This document shows positions 53,651-63,650 of a stretch of DNA of 64,000 nucleotides, piece after piece. The position numbers and the translations under genes were made by a program. Under the pieces are notes generated by a model. That model searched no databases. It was given only the letters and a program-made list of their open reading frames with translations, and had not been told where the DNA came from. The stretch comes from Lutibacter sp. B1. GTDB taxonomy: Bacteria > Bacteroidota > Bacteroidia > Flavobacteriales > Flavobacteriaceae. The first letter of the stretch is position 1. Every line of letters begins with the position of its first letter. The DNA is taken from the NCBI RefSeq assembly GCF_012524075.1, contig NZ_JAAZUI010000016.1, positions 1-64,000 on the forward strand, written 5' to 3'.

Positions 53651-55405
53651 TCAATTAATTTCAATAATATAAGGTAAGCGTGCTTGTATGCCTTTTATAG
53701 TTGATATTCTTTTTATAGATTGATATATCTTATAATTCTCTTCACCTAATTCTTCAATCAATATTTTTTCTTTAGATTTTACAAATGGAAGATTGCTGAA
53801 TTTTTCATCTAAATCAACTTTATAACTTGGATAATTACGCACTTTATAATTGGTAACTTCTGCTAAATCAGCAGCATACGATACAGCATCTTCTAAATTA
53901 CCCAATTCATCAACCAGCCCAACATTTAAAGCTTCAACACCAGACCAAACTCTACCTTGCGCAACGCTGTCAACCTTCTGAATATCCATATTTCTACCTA
54001 AAGAAACTCTTTCTAAAAATGTAGTATAAACTTCTTCAACACTTTCTTCAGTTACAATTCTAAACTCATCAGTCATAGGTTCAAAAATACTATAATCTGC
54101 ACCTTTATTAGTACTAACTTGTTCTGCATTTATTCCAATATTGGACGCCAATTTACTAATGTTGGGAATGGTTCCAAAAACACCTATAGAGCCTGTAATT
54201 GTAGTTGGTTCAGCAAATATTCTATCTGCATTACAAGATAAATAATAACCTCCTGAAGCGGCAACATTTCCCATTGAAACCACAATTGGTAATTCTTTTT
54301 TTGTAAGTTCTAACTCTCTCCAAATTAATTCTGATGCTAAAGCGCTTCCTCCAGGTGAATTCACTCTTAGTACAACTGCTTTTACATCTCTTGAACTTCT
54401 TACTTTTTGTAAAGACCTGATTATTAGTTCTTGTCCTATAAAATTTTCATCACCTTTACCATAAATAATTTCACCTTGAGCATAAATTACTGCAATTTTA
54501 TCGGCAGCTGTAGAAGCTATTCGTCCTTTTCCTGTAGAAATATAATCATCAATTGAAATAATATTTAAATTATCATCAGTTGTTTTTCCGGAAGCTAATT
54601 TTAATTTATCGTTATACTGATCTAAATAAATAGTTTCATCAACTATATTATTTTCAATGGCTAATTTAGAATTCCGAGCCAGTAAATTATCGGCTATATT
54701 GTTTAACTCTTCAGGTGTTTTATTTCTATTTTTAGAGATGTCGCTTACAATTTCATTCCAAATTGAAGTGAGATATGAAGAAATTTGATTTCTATTTTCT
54801 TCACTCATGGTATTGGTTAAAAATGGTTCTACAGCACTTTTATATTTACCATGCCTTATAACTTCCATTTTAACACCTGTTTTTTCTTGAAAATCGCTAT
54901 AAAAAAGAACTTCTGATGATAATCCTTTAAAATCAACAGCTCCAACAGGATTGATAAAAACCGAATCGGCTACAGAACTCAAATAATATGCTTTTTGATT
55001 GTAAGAATCAGCATAAGCAAAAATAAATTTACCTGTTTCTCTAAATTCATTTAATTTGTTTCTAATAGCTTGTGTTTGAGCAATTCCGGCATTAACATTT
55101 TCAAGAAAAATACTTATACCTTTAATATTATCATCCGTTTTAGCATTTTCAATAGCGTTAATAATAGCTTCTAATCCAATTTTATCTTTATTCAAACCTA
55201 AAATTTCATCAAAAGGATCTTCACTTTTTGGTGCATAATCTTTAACTGTTTTATCTAATTTAATTTCTAATACAGTATTATTTGTAACCGAAACTTTATC
55301 TACTTCACTAAAAGCTGATACCACTACGGCAAACAACATAAAAATTATTCCTAAAGCTATTAAAGTTCCAATAATTGATGCTAGTAAGTTTCTTAAAAAT
55401 TTCAT
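53651..55405 (-). CDS. sppA: Signal peptide peptidase SppA (67K type)
   Basis: A 584-residue inner-membrane serine protease. TM helix near the N-terminus (LLASIIGTLIALGIIFMLFA). Two tandem SppA domains: the first supplies the lysine (AYADSYNQKAYYLSS) and the second the serine (GNVAASGGYYLSCNADRI, followed by GSIGVFGTIPN). It clears signal-peptide remnants. Divergent from folK. Confidence 0.95.
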   Translation of the reverse strand: MKFLRNLLASIIGTLIALGIIFMLFAVVVSAFSEVDKVSVTNNTVLEIKLDKTVKDYAPKSEDPFDEILGLNKDKIGLEAIINAIENAKTDDNIKGISIFLENVNAGIAQTQAIRNKLNEFRETGKFIFAYADSYNQKAYYLSSVADSVFINPVGAVDFKGLSSEVLFYSDFQEKTGVKMEVIRHGKYKSAVEPFLTNTMSEENRNQISSYLTSIWNEIVSDISKNRNKTPEELNNIADNLLARNSKLAIENNIVDETIYLDQYNDKLKLASGKTTDDNLNIISIDDYISTGKGRIASTAADKIAVIYAQGEIIYGKGDENFIGQELIIRSLQKVRSSRDVKAVVLRVNSPGGSALASELIWRELELTKKELPIVVSMGNVAASGGYYLSCNADRIFAEPTTITGSIGVFGTIPNISKLASNIGINAEQVSTNKGADYSIFEPMTDEFRIVTEESVEEVYTTFLERVSLGRNMDIQKVDSVAQGRVWSGVEALNVGLVDELGNLEDAVSYAADLAEVTNYKVRNYPSYKVDLDEKFSNLPFVKSKEKILIEELGEENYKIYQSIKRISTIKGIQARLPYIIEIN

Positions 55406-55487
55406 ATCAATATTTTACAAATGTTTATAAATTGAATTACAAAGATATGTTTTTATATAATACTTTTCTTTTCTTTGTATCCACTTT

Positions 55488-56612
55488 ATGCAAATATTGA
55501 GAACAACATATTTATCATTAGGAAGTAACCAAGGAAACAAGCTTGAAAACTTACAGCAAGCAGTTGATTTAATTGGTGAAATGATAGGTTCTGTTACTAA
55601 AATTTCTTCGGTTTTTAAAACCGCTTCGTGGGGTTTTGAAAGTGATGATTTTTTAAATTTATGTATTAAAGTTTCTACAGGTTTAAATCCGGAAAACTTA
55701 CTAAAATCAATTCATGAAATTGAACATATATTAGGACGCAAAAGAACTTTAGAAAAAAATTACAAAGCACGCACTATTGATATTGACGTGTTGCTTTTTG
55801 ATAATGAGATTATTTTTTCGAAAGAATTGATAGTTCCTCATAAAGATATGCTAAATCGTAGGTTTGTAATGGTTCCTTTAGCTGAAATTGCTCCAAATTT
55901 AATACATCCTATTACAAAAGAACGCTTACAATTATGTCTTGAAAATTGTACTGACGAAAGTTTTGTTGAAAAAACAGATCTTAAATTAATTAGGCCAATT
56001 TCGATTTCTGAAAAATACAATTACATTGCTATTGAAGGAAATATTGGAGCAGGAAAAACATCATTAACAAAAATGATTGCTGAAGATTTTAATGCTAAAA
56101 CGGTCTTAGAACGTTTTGCCGATAATCCGTTTTTACCAAAGTTTTATGAAGACAATGAGCGTTATGCTTTTCCTTTAGAAATGAGTTTTTTGGCAGACAG
56201 ATATCAGCAACTTTCTGATGACTTAGCTCAGTTTGATTTGTTCAAAAATTTTATTGTTTCTGATTATTACATTTTTAAATCACTCATTTTTGCGCAAGTT
56301 ACTTTACAAAATGATGAATACTTTTTATACAGAAAAATGTTTGATATAATGTATAAAGAAATTTCGAAACCCGATTTATATATTTATTTATACCAAAACA
56401 CTCCTCGATTGATAGAAAACATAAAAAAACGAGGAAGAGATTACGAACAAAATATTGCTCCGGAATATTTAGATAAAATACATCAGGGTTATTCTAATTT
56501 TATTAAAACTGAAGAGAATTTGAAAACCTTGATTATTGATGTTTCAGACAAAGATTTTGTAAATAATACAGAAGATTATAAAGAAATTATCAATAAAATC
56601 AAAAATGCTTAA
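55488..56612 (+). CDS. folK: FolK-deoxynucleoside kinase fusion
   Basis: A 374-residue two-enzyme fusion. Residues 1-165 are HPPK: TTYLSLGSNQGNKLENLQQA, RKRTLEKNYKARTIDIDVLL with catalytic aspartates, and HKDMLNRRFVMVPLAEI. Residues about 180-374 are a deoxynucleoside kinase: YIAIEGNIGAGKTSLTKMIA, the ERFADNPFLPKFYED site and KKRGRDYEQ lid. It joins folate synthesis and nucleoside salvage in one chain. A stand-alone paralogue of the second half is at 38414-39028. Followed by a short repeat. Confidence 0.95.
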   Translation: MQILRTTYLSLGSNQGNKLENLQQAVDLIGEMIGSVTKISSVFKTASWGFESDDFLNLCIKVSTGLNPENLLKSIHEIEHILGRKRTLEKNYKARTIDIDVLLFDNEIIFSKELIVPHKDMLNRRFVMVPLAEIAPNLIHPITKERLQLCLENCTDESFVEKTDLKLIRPISISEKYNYIAIEGNIGAGKTSLTKMIAEDFNAKTVLERFADNPFLPKFYEDNERYAFPLEMSFLADRYQQLSDDLAQFDLFKNFIVSDYYIFKSLIFAQVTLQNDEYFLYRKMFDIMYKEISKPDLYIYLYQNTPRLIENIKKRGRDYEQNIAPEYLDKIHQGYSNFIKTEENLKTLIIDVSDKDFVNNTEDYKEIINKIKNA

Positions 56613-56618
56613 ATAAGT

Positions 56619-56641
56619 GGCTTCGACTCCGATCAGCCACC
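56619..56641 (+). repeat. Short interspersed repeat, copy 2
   Basis: GGCTTCGACTCCGATCAGCC then ACC; GTGGCT/AGCCAC arms make a 6-bp stem (56617-56640). It matches 23885-23907 at 22 of 23 positions. Confidence 0.65.
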
Positions 56642-56648
56642 CAAAAAA

Positions 56649-56984
56649 TTACTTTTTTAACTCTAGCTTTTCAGCAAAATAATCACAAAAATCACGCATA
56701 GTTGCACTCATTTTATCATCACCGGTAGCTCGTTCAAAAGTATTTGCCATTGAAACCAATGTTTGATGAAAAAACTGCTTCATTTCGTCCATAGGCATAT
56801 CTTTGGTCCACAAATCCATTCTAAGCGTATCTTTTGTTTTTGTATCCCAAACCGAAACCATTAAAGCTTTAGCTTCTTCATTTGCTATATTTCCATCATC
56901 AGCAGTCCAATTAATTGCTTCAGGTATTTTATTTTCATCTAATCCAACCGTAAATTCAATTTTTGATGTTTGTTTTATTGCCAT
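56649..56984 (-). CDS. gldC: Gliding motility protein GldC
   Basis: A 111-residue protein: IEFTVGLDENKIPEAINWTA, DLWTKDMPMDEMKQFFHQTL and ATMRDFCDYFAEKL are the GldC signatures. Gene order gldB-gldC with TAATG overlap is the flavobacterial arrangement. GldC stabilises or aids gliding in this group (established in related species) but is not always essential. Confidence 0.95.
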   Translation of the reverse strand: MAIKQTSKIEFTVGLDENKIPEAINWTADDGNIANEEAKALMVSVWDTKTKDTLRMDLWTKDMPMDEMKQFFHQTLVSMANTFERATGDDKMSATMRDFCDYFAEKLELKK

Positions 56985-57940
56985 TATTTTTTTGGTTTAT
57001 ATTTTGAATTTTTAAAAATTTCTTCAGTATTTGTTTGTAAAAGTTGTTGCAAATTTACGTTATTATTTTTCATATAAGCTCTTACAATTTGCCAACCAAT
57101 CCAAACACCAACTCTACCCGGTGAATCTTTATCAATATCAATATAAAATTTAGAAAAAGGAGCATCTGTAATAAAACGTGTTTGCAAATCTAAATCTGTA
57201 CTATACAACATTTCATTTTCAATAAAATACTTCCATATTTGTTCTTCGTTGGCATTTACCCATTCCATTTTTTCGGTACTATAACCCATTTTTTGAGCAT
57301 CAGAAATATCGGGTAAATAACTGTCAATCAAATACATTTTTTTTCCTTCAGCAATAATAGAATTTAAAAACTGTCGCTGATTATTGGGTTTATAATAATT
57401 CTCACTAATAGCATTAGCCATATCTACAACTAACTGAGATTTATCATAATTTTGAGCTAAATACATTGGAAAATCTTGATAAACTTCACTGTTTTTACCT
57501 AAATACATATCTAACGATACCAGCAACAAACTATCGGCATAAATAACTTTATTTTGATAATCTAAATTGTTTATTAATGTTATTATTTTGGGTGATTTAA
57601 AATTTGGATGATAATATTTCACATGCTTAAATAAGTCTATAATCTGAAGTTTTTCATTATCAAAGTTTTCAAACACTTTTTGTGCTTTATTGAACAGTAT
57701 TACTCCTTCTTCGTCAGTAATTTTTTGCAACCAAATACTATCATTTTCAATTGGAAATAAGTACGGATATTGTTTTTTTAATTCCTGTAATGTTTTTTCA
57801 TTTGCAGTAAAAAATTTTTGATCGAACCTGTCAATTAATACTTCAACATCTATATCTGATACATCTACTTTTGTAGTTTCTTTATTTTTACATGAAAATA
57901 TTGATAATAAAATAATTGCCAGAGTAATAATTTTGTTCAT
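56984..57940 (-). CDS. gldB: Gliding motility lipoprotein GldB
   Basis: A 318-residue lipoprotein; signal with lipobox-like LLSIFSCKN (cysteine 17). DVDVEVLIDRFDQKFFTAN-like segment early, PMYLAQNYDKSQLVVDMANA and a C-terminal RVGVWIGWQIVRAYMKNNNV, all typical for GldB. Needed for gliding and type IX secretion in related species. One-base overlap with gldC means translational coupling. Divergent from nadE. Confidence 0.95.
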   Translation of the reverse strand: MNKIITLAIILLSIFSCKNKETTKVDVSDIDVEVLIDRFDQKFFTANEKTLQELKKQYPYLFPIENDSIWLQKITDEEGVILFNKAQKVFENFDNEKLQIIDLFKHVKYYHPNFKSPKIITLINNLDYQNKVIYADSLLLVSLDMYLGKNSEVYQDFPMYLAQNYDKSQLVVDMANAISENYYKPNNQRQFLNSIIAEGKKMYLIDSYLPDISDAQKMGYSTEKMEWVNANEEQIWKYFIENEMLYSTDLDLQTRFITDAPFSKFYIDIDKDSPGRVGVWIGWQIVRAYMKNNNVNLQQLLQTNTEEIFKNSKYKPKK

Positions 57941-57999
57941 TAATTTCTATATTTACACTTCTTTTTTTAAAACGTTAAAGTTACTAAATTAGTTTAATT

Positions 58000-58791
58000 A
58001 TGAATGCTGAAAAAATTGTTGATTATATTGTTACTTGGTTAAAAGATTATGCTGTTAATGCTAAATTAAATGGTTTTGTTATTGGTATTTCCGGAGGAAT
58101 TGACTCTGCCTTAACCTCAACGCTTTGTGCTAAAACAGGTTTACCGGTATTGTGCCTTGAAATGCCTATACACCAAGCCAAAAATCAAATAAGCAGAGCG
58201 TATAACCATATTGAATGGCTACAAAAAAACTTTAAGCATGTATCAATGATGCAAGTAAATTTAACTCCTGTTTTTGATAGTTTGGTAGCTTCATTTCCTC
58301 CTGTTGAAGATGAAGAACAGCGCTTTATGTCACTTGCTAATACACGTGCAAGACTTAGAATGACTTCGCTTTATTATTTTGCAGCTTTACATGGTTATTT
58401 AGTAGCCGGTACCGGAAATAAGGTAGAAGATTTTGGAGTAGGTTTTTATACAAAATATGGTGATGGCGGAGTAGATTTGAGTCCAATTGCCGATTTAATG
58501 AAATCTGAAGTATACGAACTAGCGAAATATTTAGGTATTAACAACGAAATTATTAAAGCCGCACCAACTGATGGTTTATGGGGTGATGATAGAACTGATG
58601 AAGACCAACTTGGCGCAAGTTATGACGAATTAGAATGGGCTATGAAGAAAGATGAGCTAGGGAAAACTGCTTTAGACTTTGAAGGTAGACAAAAAGATGT
58701 TTTTTCTATTTACAAAAAACTGAATGCTACCAATAAACATAAAATGATTCCGATACCGGTTTGTGAGATTCCTGAAGAGTTTAAAAAATAA
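58000..58791 (+). CDS. nadE: NAD synthase (ammonia-dependent)
   Basis: A 263-residue enzyme. The PP-loop ATP site GFVIGISGGIDSALTSTL is followed by VAGTGNKVEDFGVGFYTKYG, DLSPIADLMKSEVYELAKYL and PTDGLWGDDRTDEDQLGASY. It lacks the glutaminase domain, so it uses free ammonia. Its last 11 bases overlap the end of dnaG on the opposite strand. Confidence 0.97.
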   Translation: MNAEKIVDYIVTWLKDYAVNAKLNGFVIGISGGIDSALTSTLCAKTGLPVLCLEMPIHQAKNQISRAYNHIEWLQKNFKHVSMMQVNLTPVFDSLVASFPPVEDEEQRFMSLANTRARLRMTSLYYFAALHGYLVAGTGNKVEDFGVGFYTKYGDGGVDLSPIADLMKSEVYELAKYLGINNEIIKAAPTDGLWGDDRTDEDQLGASYDELEWAMKKDELGKTALDFEGRQKDVFSIYKKLNATNKHKMIPIPVCEIPEEFKK

Positions 58792-60772
58792 TAACTCTGT
58801 TAAGTCTTTCATTTAAGTTTTTACTTAAAAAAGTATAATCTACTATTGTTTCTAAAATTTGATCTCGGTTAGAATCGTTTGCTTCAAGTATTGTATTTCT
58901 TAGAGTGTTAATTTTTTTCTCAATCAAAATGCGTCTTAGATTATAAATCGCATCCAATACCATTTTAGATAAGTCGCTTTTTTTACTTTTTATATAAATT
59001 TCTTTGCGCTCCCAGTTGCTTAAAATATATTTTTCATCATCCATCAAAATACTCGTAATTAAAGTAGAAATATCATTATTTGAATGATTCACTAATGAAT
59101 CTACCGATATTTTTTCACTTTGATTTAACTGATTGATAACTTCATAATAAATCTGTTTGAAAGTTTCATCGGTAAATTCTACTTCATCTTCTTGTAAACT
59201 CAAATAAACTTCATTAGAAACCACATTGCTGAACTTTACTTTTTTAACAGGCTGTGAATCGTGGGCATCAATAGTTTCTCCTTCAACAAAATCAACAAAA
59301 TCAACTTCATTATTTCCATATAACAACAAAATTTTGATAATTTCTCTCTCGTATTTTTTTAATTCGTCAATTTTTTTAAACTGAGGTGTTTTTTCTAAAA
59401 TAGGAGTAACAGGCTTTTCAATATTGGGCCTTTGAGATAACTCTCGTCTTTCTTTTTTATCAATTTGCGCCAGTTCGTTAAATAATACATTTTCAGAAAT
59501 ATCCATAATTCTGGAACATTCTTGAATGTATACTTCACGCTGAATTCTATCGGGTATTTTAGAAATACTTACAACAATATCTCTAATTAATCCTGCTTTT
59601 TTTACAGGATCGTTTTTAGCTTCTTCCATCAATAACGACACTTTAAAATTGATAAAATCTTGTGCGTTATTGTTTAAATATTCCTTTAACTCTTCATCAC
59701 TAACTTTTTTAGCAAAACTATCAGGGTCATCACCTTCAGGAAACATTACCACTTTTACATTTAAGCCTTGTTCAAGAATTAAATCTATCCCTCTAATTGA
59801 AGCTCTAATACCCGCTGCATCACCATCAAAAAGAATGGTAACATTCTTTGTAAGTCGATTTATCAATCGGATTTGATTTTCGGTAAGCGCTGTACCGGAT
59901 GAAGAAACTACATTTTCAATACCGGATTGGTGAAATGAAATTACATCAGTATAACCTTCAACCAAATAACAGTTATCTTCTTTTGCTATACTTTTTTTAG
60001 CGTAGTAAATACCGTATAAAATATTACTTTTATGGTAAATTTCACTTTCGGGTGAATTTAAGTATTTTGCTGCTTTTTTGTCGTTAGTCAAAATTCTTCC
60101 GCCAAAACCAAGCACTCTTCCACTCATACTGTGAATAGGAAACATAACACGCCCTTTGAAACGGTCAAATTGTTTTGTACCTGTTGATGAAAGCAAATCT
60201 TGCTTAACTATAGTAAGTCCTGTAGATTCTAAATATTTTAAATTATACCCTTTATTTAAAGCTTCTGTAGTAAACGCTTCCCATTCATTTAAAGAGTAAC
60301 CTAATTGAAATTTTTTAATAATATCATCGGTAAAACCTCTTTCTTTAAAATAACTTAATCCAATTGCTTTACCTTGTTCATTTTCAAATAATATATTATG
60401 AAAATAATCTCGGGCAAATTCTGAAACCAAAAACATACTCTCACGTTCATCAGCCTGATGTTTTTGTTCATCAGATTGTTCGGTTTCTTCAATTTCAATA
60501 TTGTATTTTTTTGCTAAGTAACGTATAGCTTCAGGGTAAGAATAATGTTCGTGTTCCATTAAAAATGAAACAACATTACCTCCTTTTCCTGTACTAAAAT
60601 CTTTCCAAATTTGTTTAACGGGCGATACCATAAATGACGGTGTTCGTTCTTCCGAAAAAGGGCTTAACCCCTTAAAATTACTACCCGCTTTTTTTAGCTG
60701 AACAAATTCACCAATTACCTCCTCTACACGAGCAGTTTCAAAAACTCTATCTATGGTATTTCTGGTAATCAA
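58781..60772 (-). CDS. dnaG: DNA primase
   Basis: A 663-residue protein. The N-terminal domain has the primase fold (VIGEFVQLKKAGSNFKGLSP, ERTPSFMVSPVKQIWKDFST) but the zinc ligands of DnaG (CPFH...CxxC) are replaced by S and K, so no zinc is bound. The TOPRIM domain is intact: NNVVSSSGTALTENQIR-like, ILFDGDAAGIRASIRGID with the catalytic acidic residues. C-terminal helicase-interaction domain. It synthesises replication primers. Loss of the zinc site appears typical of flavobacterial DnaG (family knowledge, not checked). Confidence 0.94.
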   Translation of the reverse strand: MITRNTIDRVFETARVEEVIGEFVQLKKAGSNFKGLSPFSEERTPSFMVSPVKQIWKDFSTGKGGNVVSFLMEHEHYSYPEAIRYLAKKYNIEIEETEQSDEQKHQADERESMFLVSEFARDYFHNILFENEQGKAIGLSYFKERGFTDDIIKKFQLGYSLNEWEAFTTEALNKGYNLKYLESTGLTIVKQDLLSSTGTKQFDRFKGRVMFPIHSMSGRVLGFGGRILTNDKKAAKYLNSPESEIYHKSNILYGIYYAKKSIAKEDNCYLVEGYTDVISFHQSGIENVVSSSGTALTENQIRLINRLTKNVTILFDGDAAGIRASIRGIDLILEQGLNVKVVMFPEGDDPDSFAKKVSDEELKEYLNNNAQDFINFKVSLLMEEAKNDPVKKAGLIRDIVVSISKIPDRIQREVYIQECSRIMDISENVLFNELAQIDKKERRELSQRPNIEKPVTPILEKTPQFKKIDELKKYEREIIKILLLYGNNEVDFVDFVEGETIDAHDSQPVKKVKFSNVVSNEVYLSLQEDEVEFTDETFKQIYYEVINQLNQSEKISVDSLVNHSNNDISTLITSILMDDEKYILSNWERKEIYIKSKKSDLSKMVLDAIYNLRRILIEKKINTLRNTILEANDSNRDQILETIVDYTFLSKNLNERLNRVIIF

Positions 60773-60826
60773 TTTAAGTAAGTTGTATTTTTAAAGTTTT
60801 CTAAATTACAAAATTAAATAAAAAAA

Positions 60827-60864
60827 TCACCCTTTAGTTTATAAAGGGTGATTTCTATTTTAAA
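60827..60864 (-). terminator. Terminator of clpX
   Basis: AAATCACCCTTTA (60834-60846) with TAAAGGGTGATTT (60852-60864), then a T-run on the minus strand. Confidence 0.92.
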
Positions 60865-60878
60865 GCTTCATAATTATC

Positions 60879-62120
60879 TTATGAAGCGGCCTTTAACTTT
60901 TTTAACGTTGACTTGTTTATTTTGTCTTCAGCGTATTTTTTTGTAACTTTTATTTCTTTCTCGTCCGATCCGGGCATTTCAAACATAGCATCAGTTAAAA
61001 TTGCCTCACAAAGCGAACGCAAACCACGAGCTCCTAATTTATATTCAACAGCTTTATCTACTATATAAAGTAGTGCAGTTTCATTAATTGTAAAATCAAT
61101 ACCATCCATTTTAAATAATTTTTGATATTGTTTTATGATTGAATTTTTAGGCTCGGTTAATATTGCTCTTAACGTATATGCATCTAACGGATTCATGTGA
61201 GTTAGTACCGGTAAACGACCAATAATTTCAGGTATTAAACCAAATTCTTTTAAATCTTTTGGTATAATATATTGCAACATATTTCCTTTGTCAATCTTAT
61301 CTTTTTTGATAGAAGCACTATAGCCTATAGCTTGTCGATTCAATCTTTTTTCAATTATTTTATCAATTCCTGAAAATGCTCCTCCGGCAATAAATAAAAT
61401 ATTTTTAGTATCTACTTCTATAAATTTTTGATCAGGATGTTTTCTTCCTCCTTTTGGCGGTACATTTACTACAGAACCTTCTAATAATTTCAACAAAGCT
61501 TGTTGTACACCTTCACCGGAAACATCTCTTGTTATAGATGGATTATCTCCTTTACGTGCTATTTTATCAATTTCATCAATAAAAACAATTCCTCTTTCAG
61601 CTTTCTTAACATCGTAGTCCGCAGCTTGTAATAAACGAGTTAAAATAGTTTCAACATCTTCACCTACATAACCGGCTTCTGTTAATACTGTTGCGTCAAC
61701 TATACAAAATGGCACATTTAACATACGTGCTATTGTACGAGCAATTAATGTTTTTCCTGTACCGGTTTCACCTACTAAAACTATATTACTTTTTTCAATT
61801 TCAACATCTTCTTTTTCTTTAGAAGCAGGCTGTAATAAACGTTTATAATGATTGTAAACTGCAACTGATATTACTCTTTTTGCCTGATCCTGACCAATCA
61901 TATATAAATCAATAAATTCTTTGATCTCTTTTGGTTTTTTTACGATTAACTCAGAAGTAAGTGCAGAAGATTTATGTTGACTTATTTCTTCCATTACAAT
62001 ACCATGAGCCTGTTCTATACACTTATCACAAATGTGTGCATCTAAACCTGCTATAAGTAAATCAGTTTCCGGCTTTTTTCTACCACAAAACGAACATTCT
62101 AATACTTCATCTTTTGCCAT
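60879..62120 (-). CDS. clpX: ATP-dependent protease ATPase subunit ClpX
   Basis: A 413-residue AAA+ unfoldase. N-terminal four-cysteine zinc finger ([25 protein letters not shown]). Walker [12 protein letters not shown], Walker [12 protein letters not shown], arginine-finger/sensor segment around [22 protein letters not shown]-type [16 protein letters not shown] and the IGF-like ClpP loop (NRQAIGYSA) are present. It is 61 bases downstream of clpP, usual order clpP-clpX, so one transcript. Confidence 0.98.
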   Translation of the reverse strand: MAKDEVLECSFCGRKKPETDLLIAGLDAHICDKCIEQAHGIVMEEISQHKSSALTSELIVKKPKEIKEFIDLYMIGQDQAKRVISVAVYNHYKRLLQPASKEKEDVEIEKSNIVLVGETGTGKTLIARTIARMLNVPFCIVDATVLTEAGYVGEDVETILTRLLQAADYDVKKAERGIVFIDEIDKIARKGDNPSITRDVSGEGVQQALLKLLEGSVVNVPPKGGRKHPDQKFIEVDTKNILFIAGGAFSGIDKIIEKRLNRQAIGYSASIKKDKIDKGNMLQYIIPKDLKEFGLIPEIIGRLPVLTHMNPLDAYTLRAILTEPKNSIIKQYQKLFKMDGIDFTINETALLYIVDKAVEYKLGARGLRSLCEAILTDAMFEMPGSDEKEIKVTKKYAEDKINKSTLKKLKAAS

Positions 62121-62181
62121 AATCTTTGTTCTTGATTTTATTTTGTTGGTTATACTTTTTTATGCTGATAACCTAATTTTA

Positions 62182-62841
62182 TTATTTTCTAATTAAAACT
62201 TCATCAATCATACCATAAGTTTTTGCTTCTTCGGCTTTCATCCAATAATCACGGTCAGAATCTGCATGTACTTTCTCAAGTGTTTGCCCTGAATGTTTTG
62301 AAATTATTTGGTACAATTCTTCTTTTAATTTTAATATTTCACGAGCCGTAATTTCAATATCACTGGCTTGTCCTTGCGCTCCACCTAACGGTTGGTGGAT
62401 CATAACACGTGAATGTGGTAAAGCTGAGCGTTTTCCTTTGGTTCCCGCACACATTAATACGGCTCCCATTGATGCTGCCATTCCTGTGCAAATAGTAGCA
62501 ACATCAGGCTTAATAAACTGCATAGTATCGTATATTCCTAATCCGGCATAAACGCTGCCTCCGGGAGAATTTATATATATTGAAATATCTTTTGAGCTAT
62601 CTACACTTTCTAAAAACAATAATTGTGCTTGAATTATATTGGCAACATATTCATCAATTGCCGTTCCTAAAAATATAATTCTGTCCATCATTAATCGTGA
62701 AAACACATCCATTTGAGCTACGTTCAATTGACGTTCTTCAATAATATATGGAGTAACACTACTCACCAAAGTATCGTAATGCATACTGCTAATTCCTTGG
62801 TGTTTAGTTGCAAATTTTTTGAATTCTTTTCCGTAATCCAT
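62182..62841 (-). CDS. clpP: ATP-dependent Clp protease proteolytic subunit
   Basis: A 219-residue serine peptidase. Catalytic serine in [20 protein letters not shown], histidine in [20 protein letters not shown], aspartate in ADSDRDYWM. The N-terminal part before [16 protein letters not shown]-like sequence is a propeptide extension. Upstream partner of clpX. The divergent intergenic region holds a palindrome. Confidence 0.98.
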   Translation of the reverse strand: MDYGKEFKKFATKHQGISSMHYDTLVSSVTPYIIEERQLNVAQMDVFSRLMMDRIIFLGTAIDEYVANIIQAQLLFLESVDSSKDISIYINSPGGSVYAGLGIYDTMQFIKPDVATICTGMAASMGAVLMCAGTKGKRSALPHSRVMIHQPLGGAQGQASDIEITAREILKLKEELYQIISKHSGQTLEKVHADSDRDYWMKAEEAKTYGMIDEVLIRK

Positions 62842-62955
62842 TTTTCAGGTTTTAAAATGTTAAGTGTGTAAAGATAAGAAGTATTTATTTATTTTGAACG
62901 CAATTTGAAATTTGAATGATTTTGGATTTAAAAAAACATTAATTCTTTTGTTTTT

Positions 62956-62973
62956 TATTATGCGTGCATAATA
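62956..62973. promoter_or_regulatory. 18-bp near-perfect palindrome between clpP and a secreted-protein gene
   Basis: TATTATGCGTGCATAATA, differing from the etfBA site at only three positions, of which the outer two changes are symmetric. TATCTTTG at 62982-62989 is a -7 element for the rightward gene, so the palindrome overlaps its -33 region. Confidence 0.65.
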
Positions 62974-63027
62974 TTTTTCTTTATCTTTGAGTACCTTATT
63001 TAATTTAACTTATCAAAACAAAACATT

Positions 63028-63534
63028 ATGAGATTTAAATTAATTACACTGATACTATTTCTTTTTTCATCAAGTATTTACAGCCAAGAATTTGAAAATG
63101 GCTCTATTATAACACAACGTTATGACACTATTACTAATGTGAAAGTTAAAAAAATGAGCGATTCAAAAAGCTTACTTCATATAACTTATATTGACACCAA
63201 TGGAGAAGAACAAAACCCTGATATTGAATCAATAAAATACTACACAAGAGGTAATGAAATATTTACTCGTATTTATAGTTCTGGTGAAATGATACTTGTT
63301 AAACAGCTTACCTCTGGAAAAAAATTAAATTTATTCGAAAGAGATTATAATGGAAGTAAAGTGTATTATGTTGAAAAAGTTTTTGATGAAACAATTAAAG
63401 TACCTTCTTCTAAAGGAAAATTTAAAAAAGTATTAAGTGCTTTTTTAGATGATACACCACACGTTTCTGAAAAAATAAAATCGGAAGAATTAAGCGATAT
63501 CAATGAAATTGTAACCCTATATAATAATATGTAA
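63028..63534 (+). CDS. Secreted protein of unknown function
   Basis: A 168-residue protein with a signal peptide (MRFKLITLILFLFSSSIYSQ). The remainder is strand-rich (ITYIDTNGEEQNPDIESIKY, GNEIFTRIYSSGEMILVKQL) with no recognised motif. The palindrome overlapping its promoter suggests co-regulation with etfBA (inferred). A terminator follows. I do not recognise a family. Confidence 0.75.
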   Translation: MRFKLITLILFLFSSSIYSQEFENGSIITQRYDTITNVKVKKMSDSKSLLHITYIDTNGEEQNPDIESIKYYTRGNEIFTRIYSSGEMILVKQLTSGKKLNLFERDYNGSKVYYVEKVFDETIKVPSSKGKFKKVLSAFLDDTPHVSEKIKSEELSDINEIVTLYNNM

Positions 63535-63553
63535 CAATTTGGTTTTAGTTAAT

Positions 63554-63590
63554 AAAAGGTTCAAAGGTATTTTATCTTTGAGCCTTTTTT
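63554..63590 (+). terminator. Terminator of the 63028-63534 gene
   Basis: GGTTCAAAG (63558-63566) with CTTTGAGCC (63576-63584), one G-U pair, then six T. Confidence 0.85.
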
Positions 63591-63650
63591 ATTTTAAATA
63601 CTCTTTTATGGAGTTTTTAGGTATATTTGATTTCGAAAAATTATAAAATA

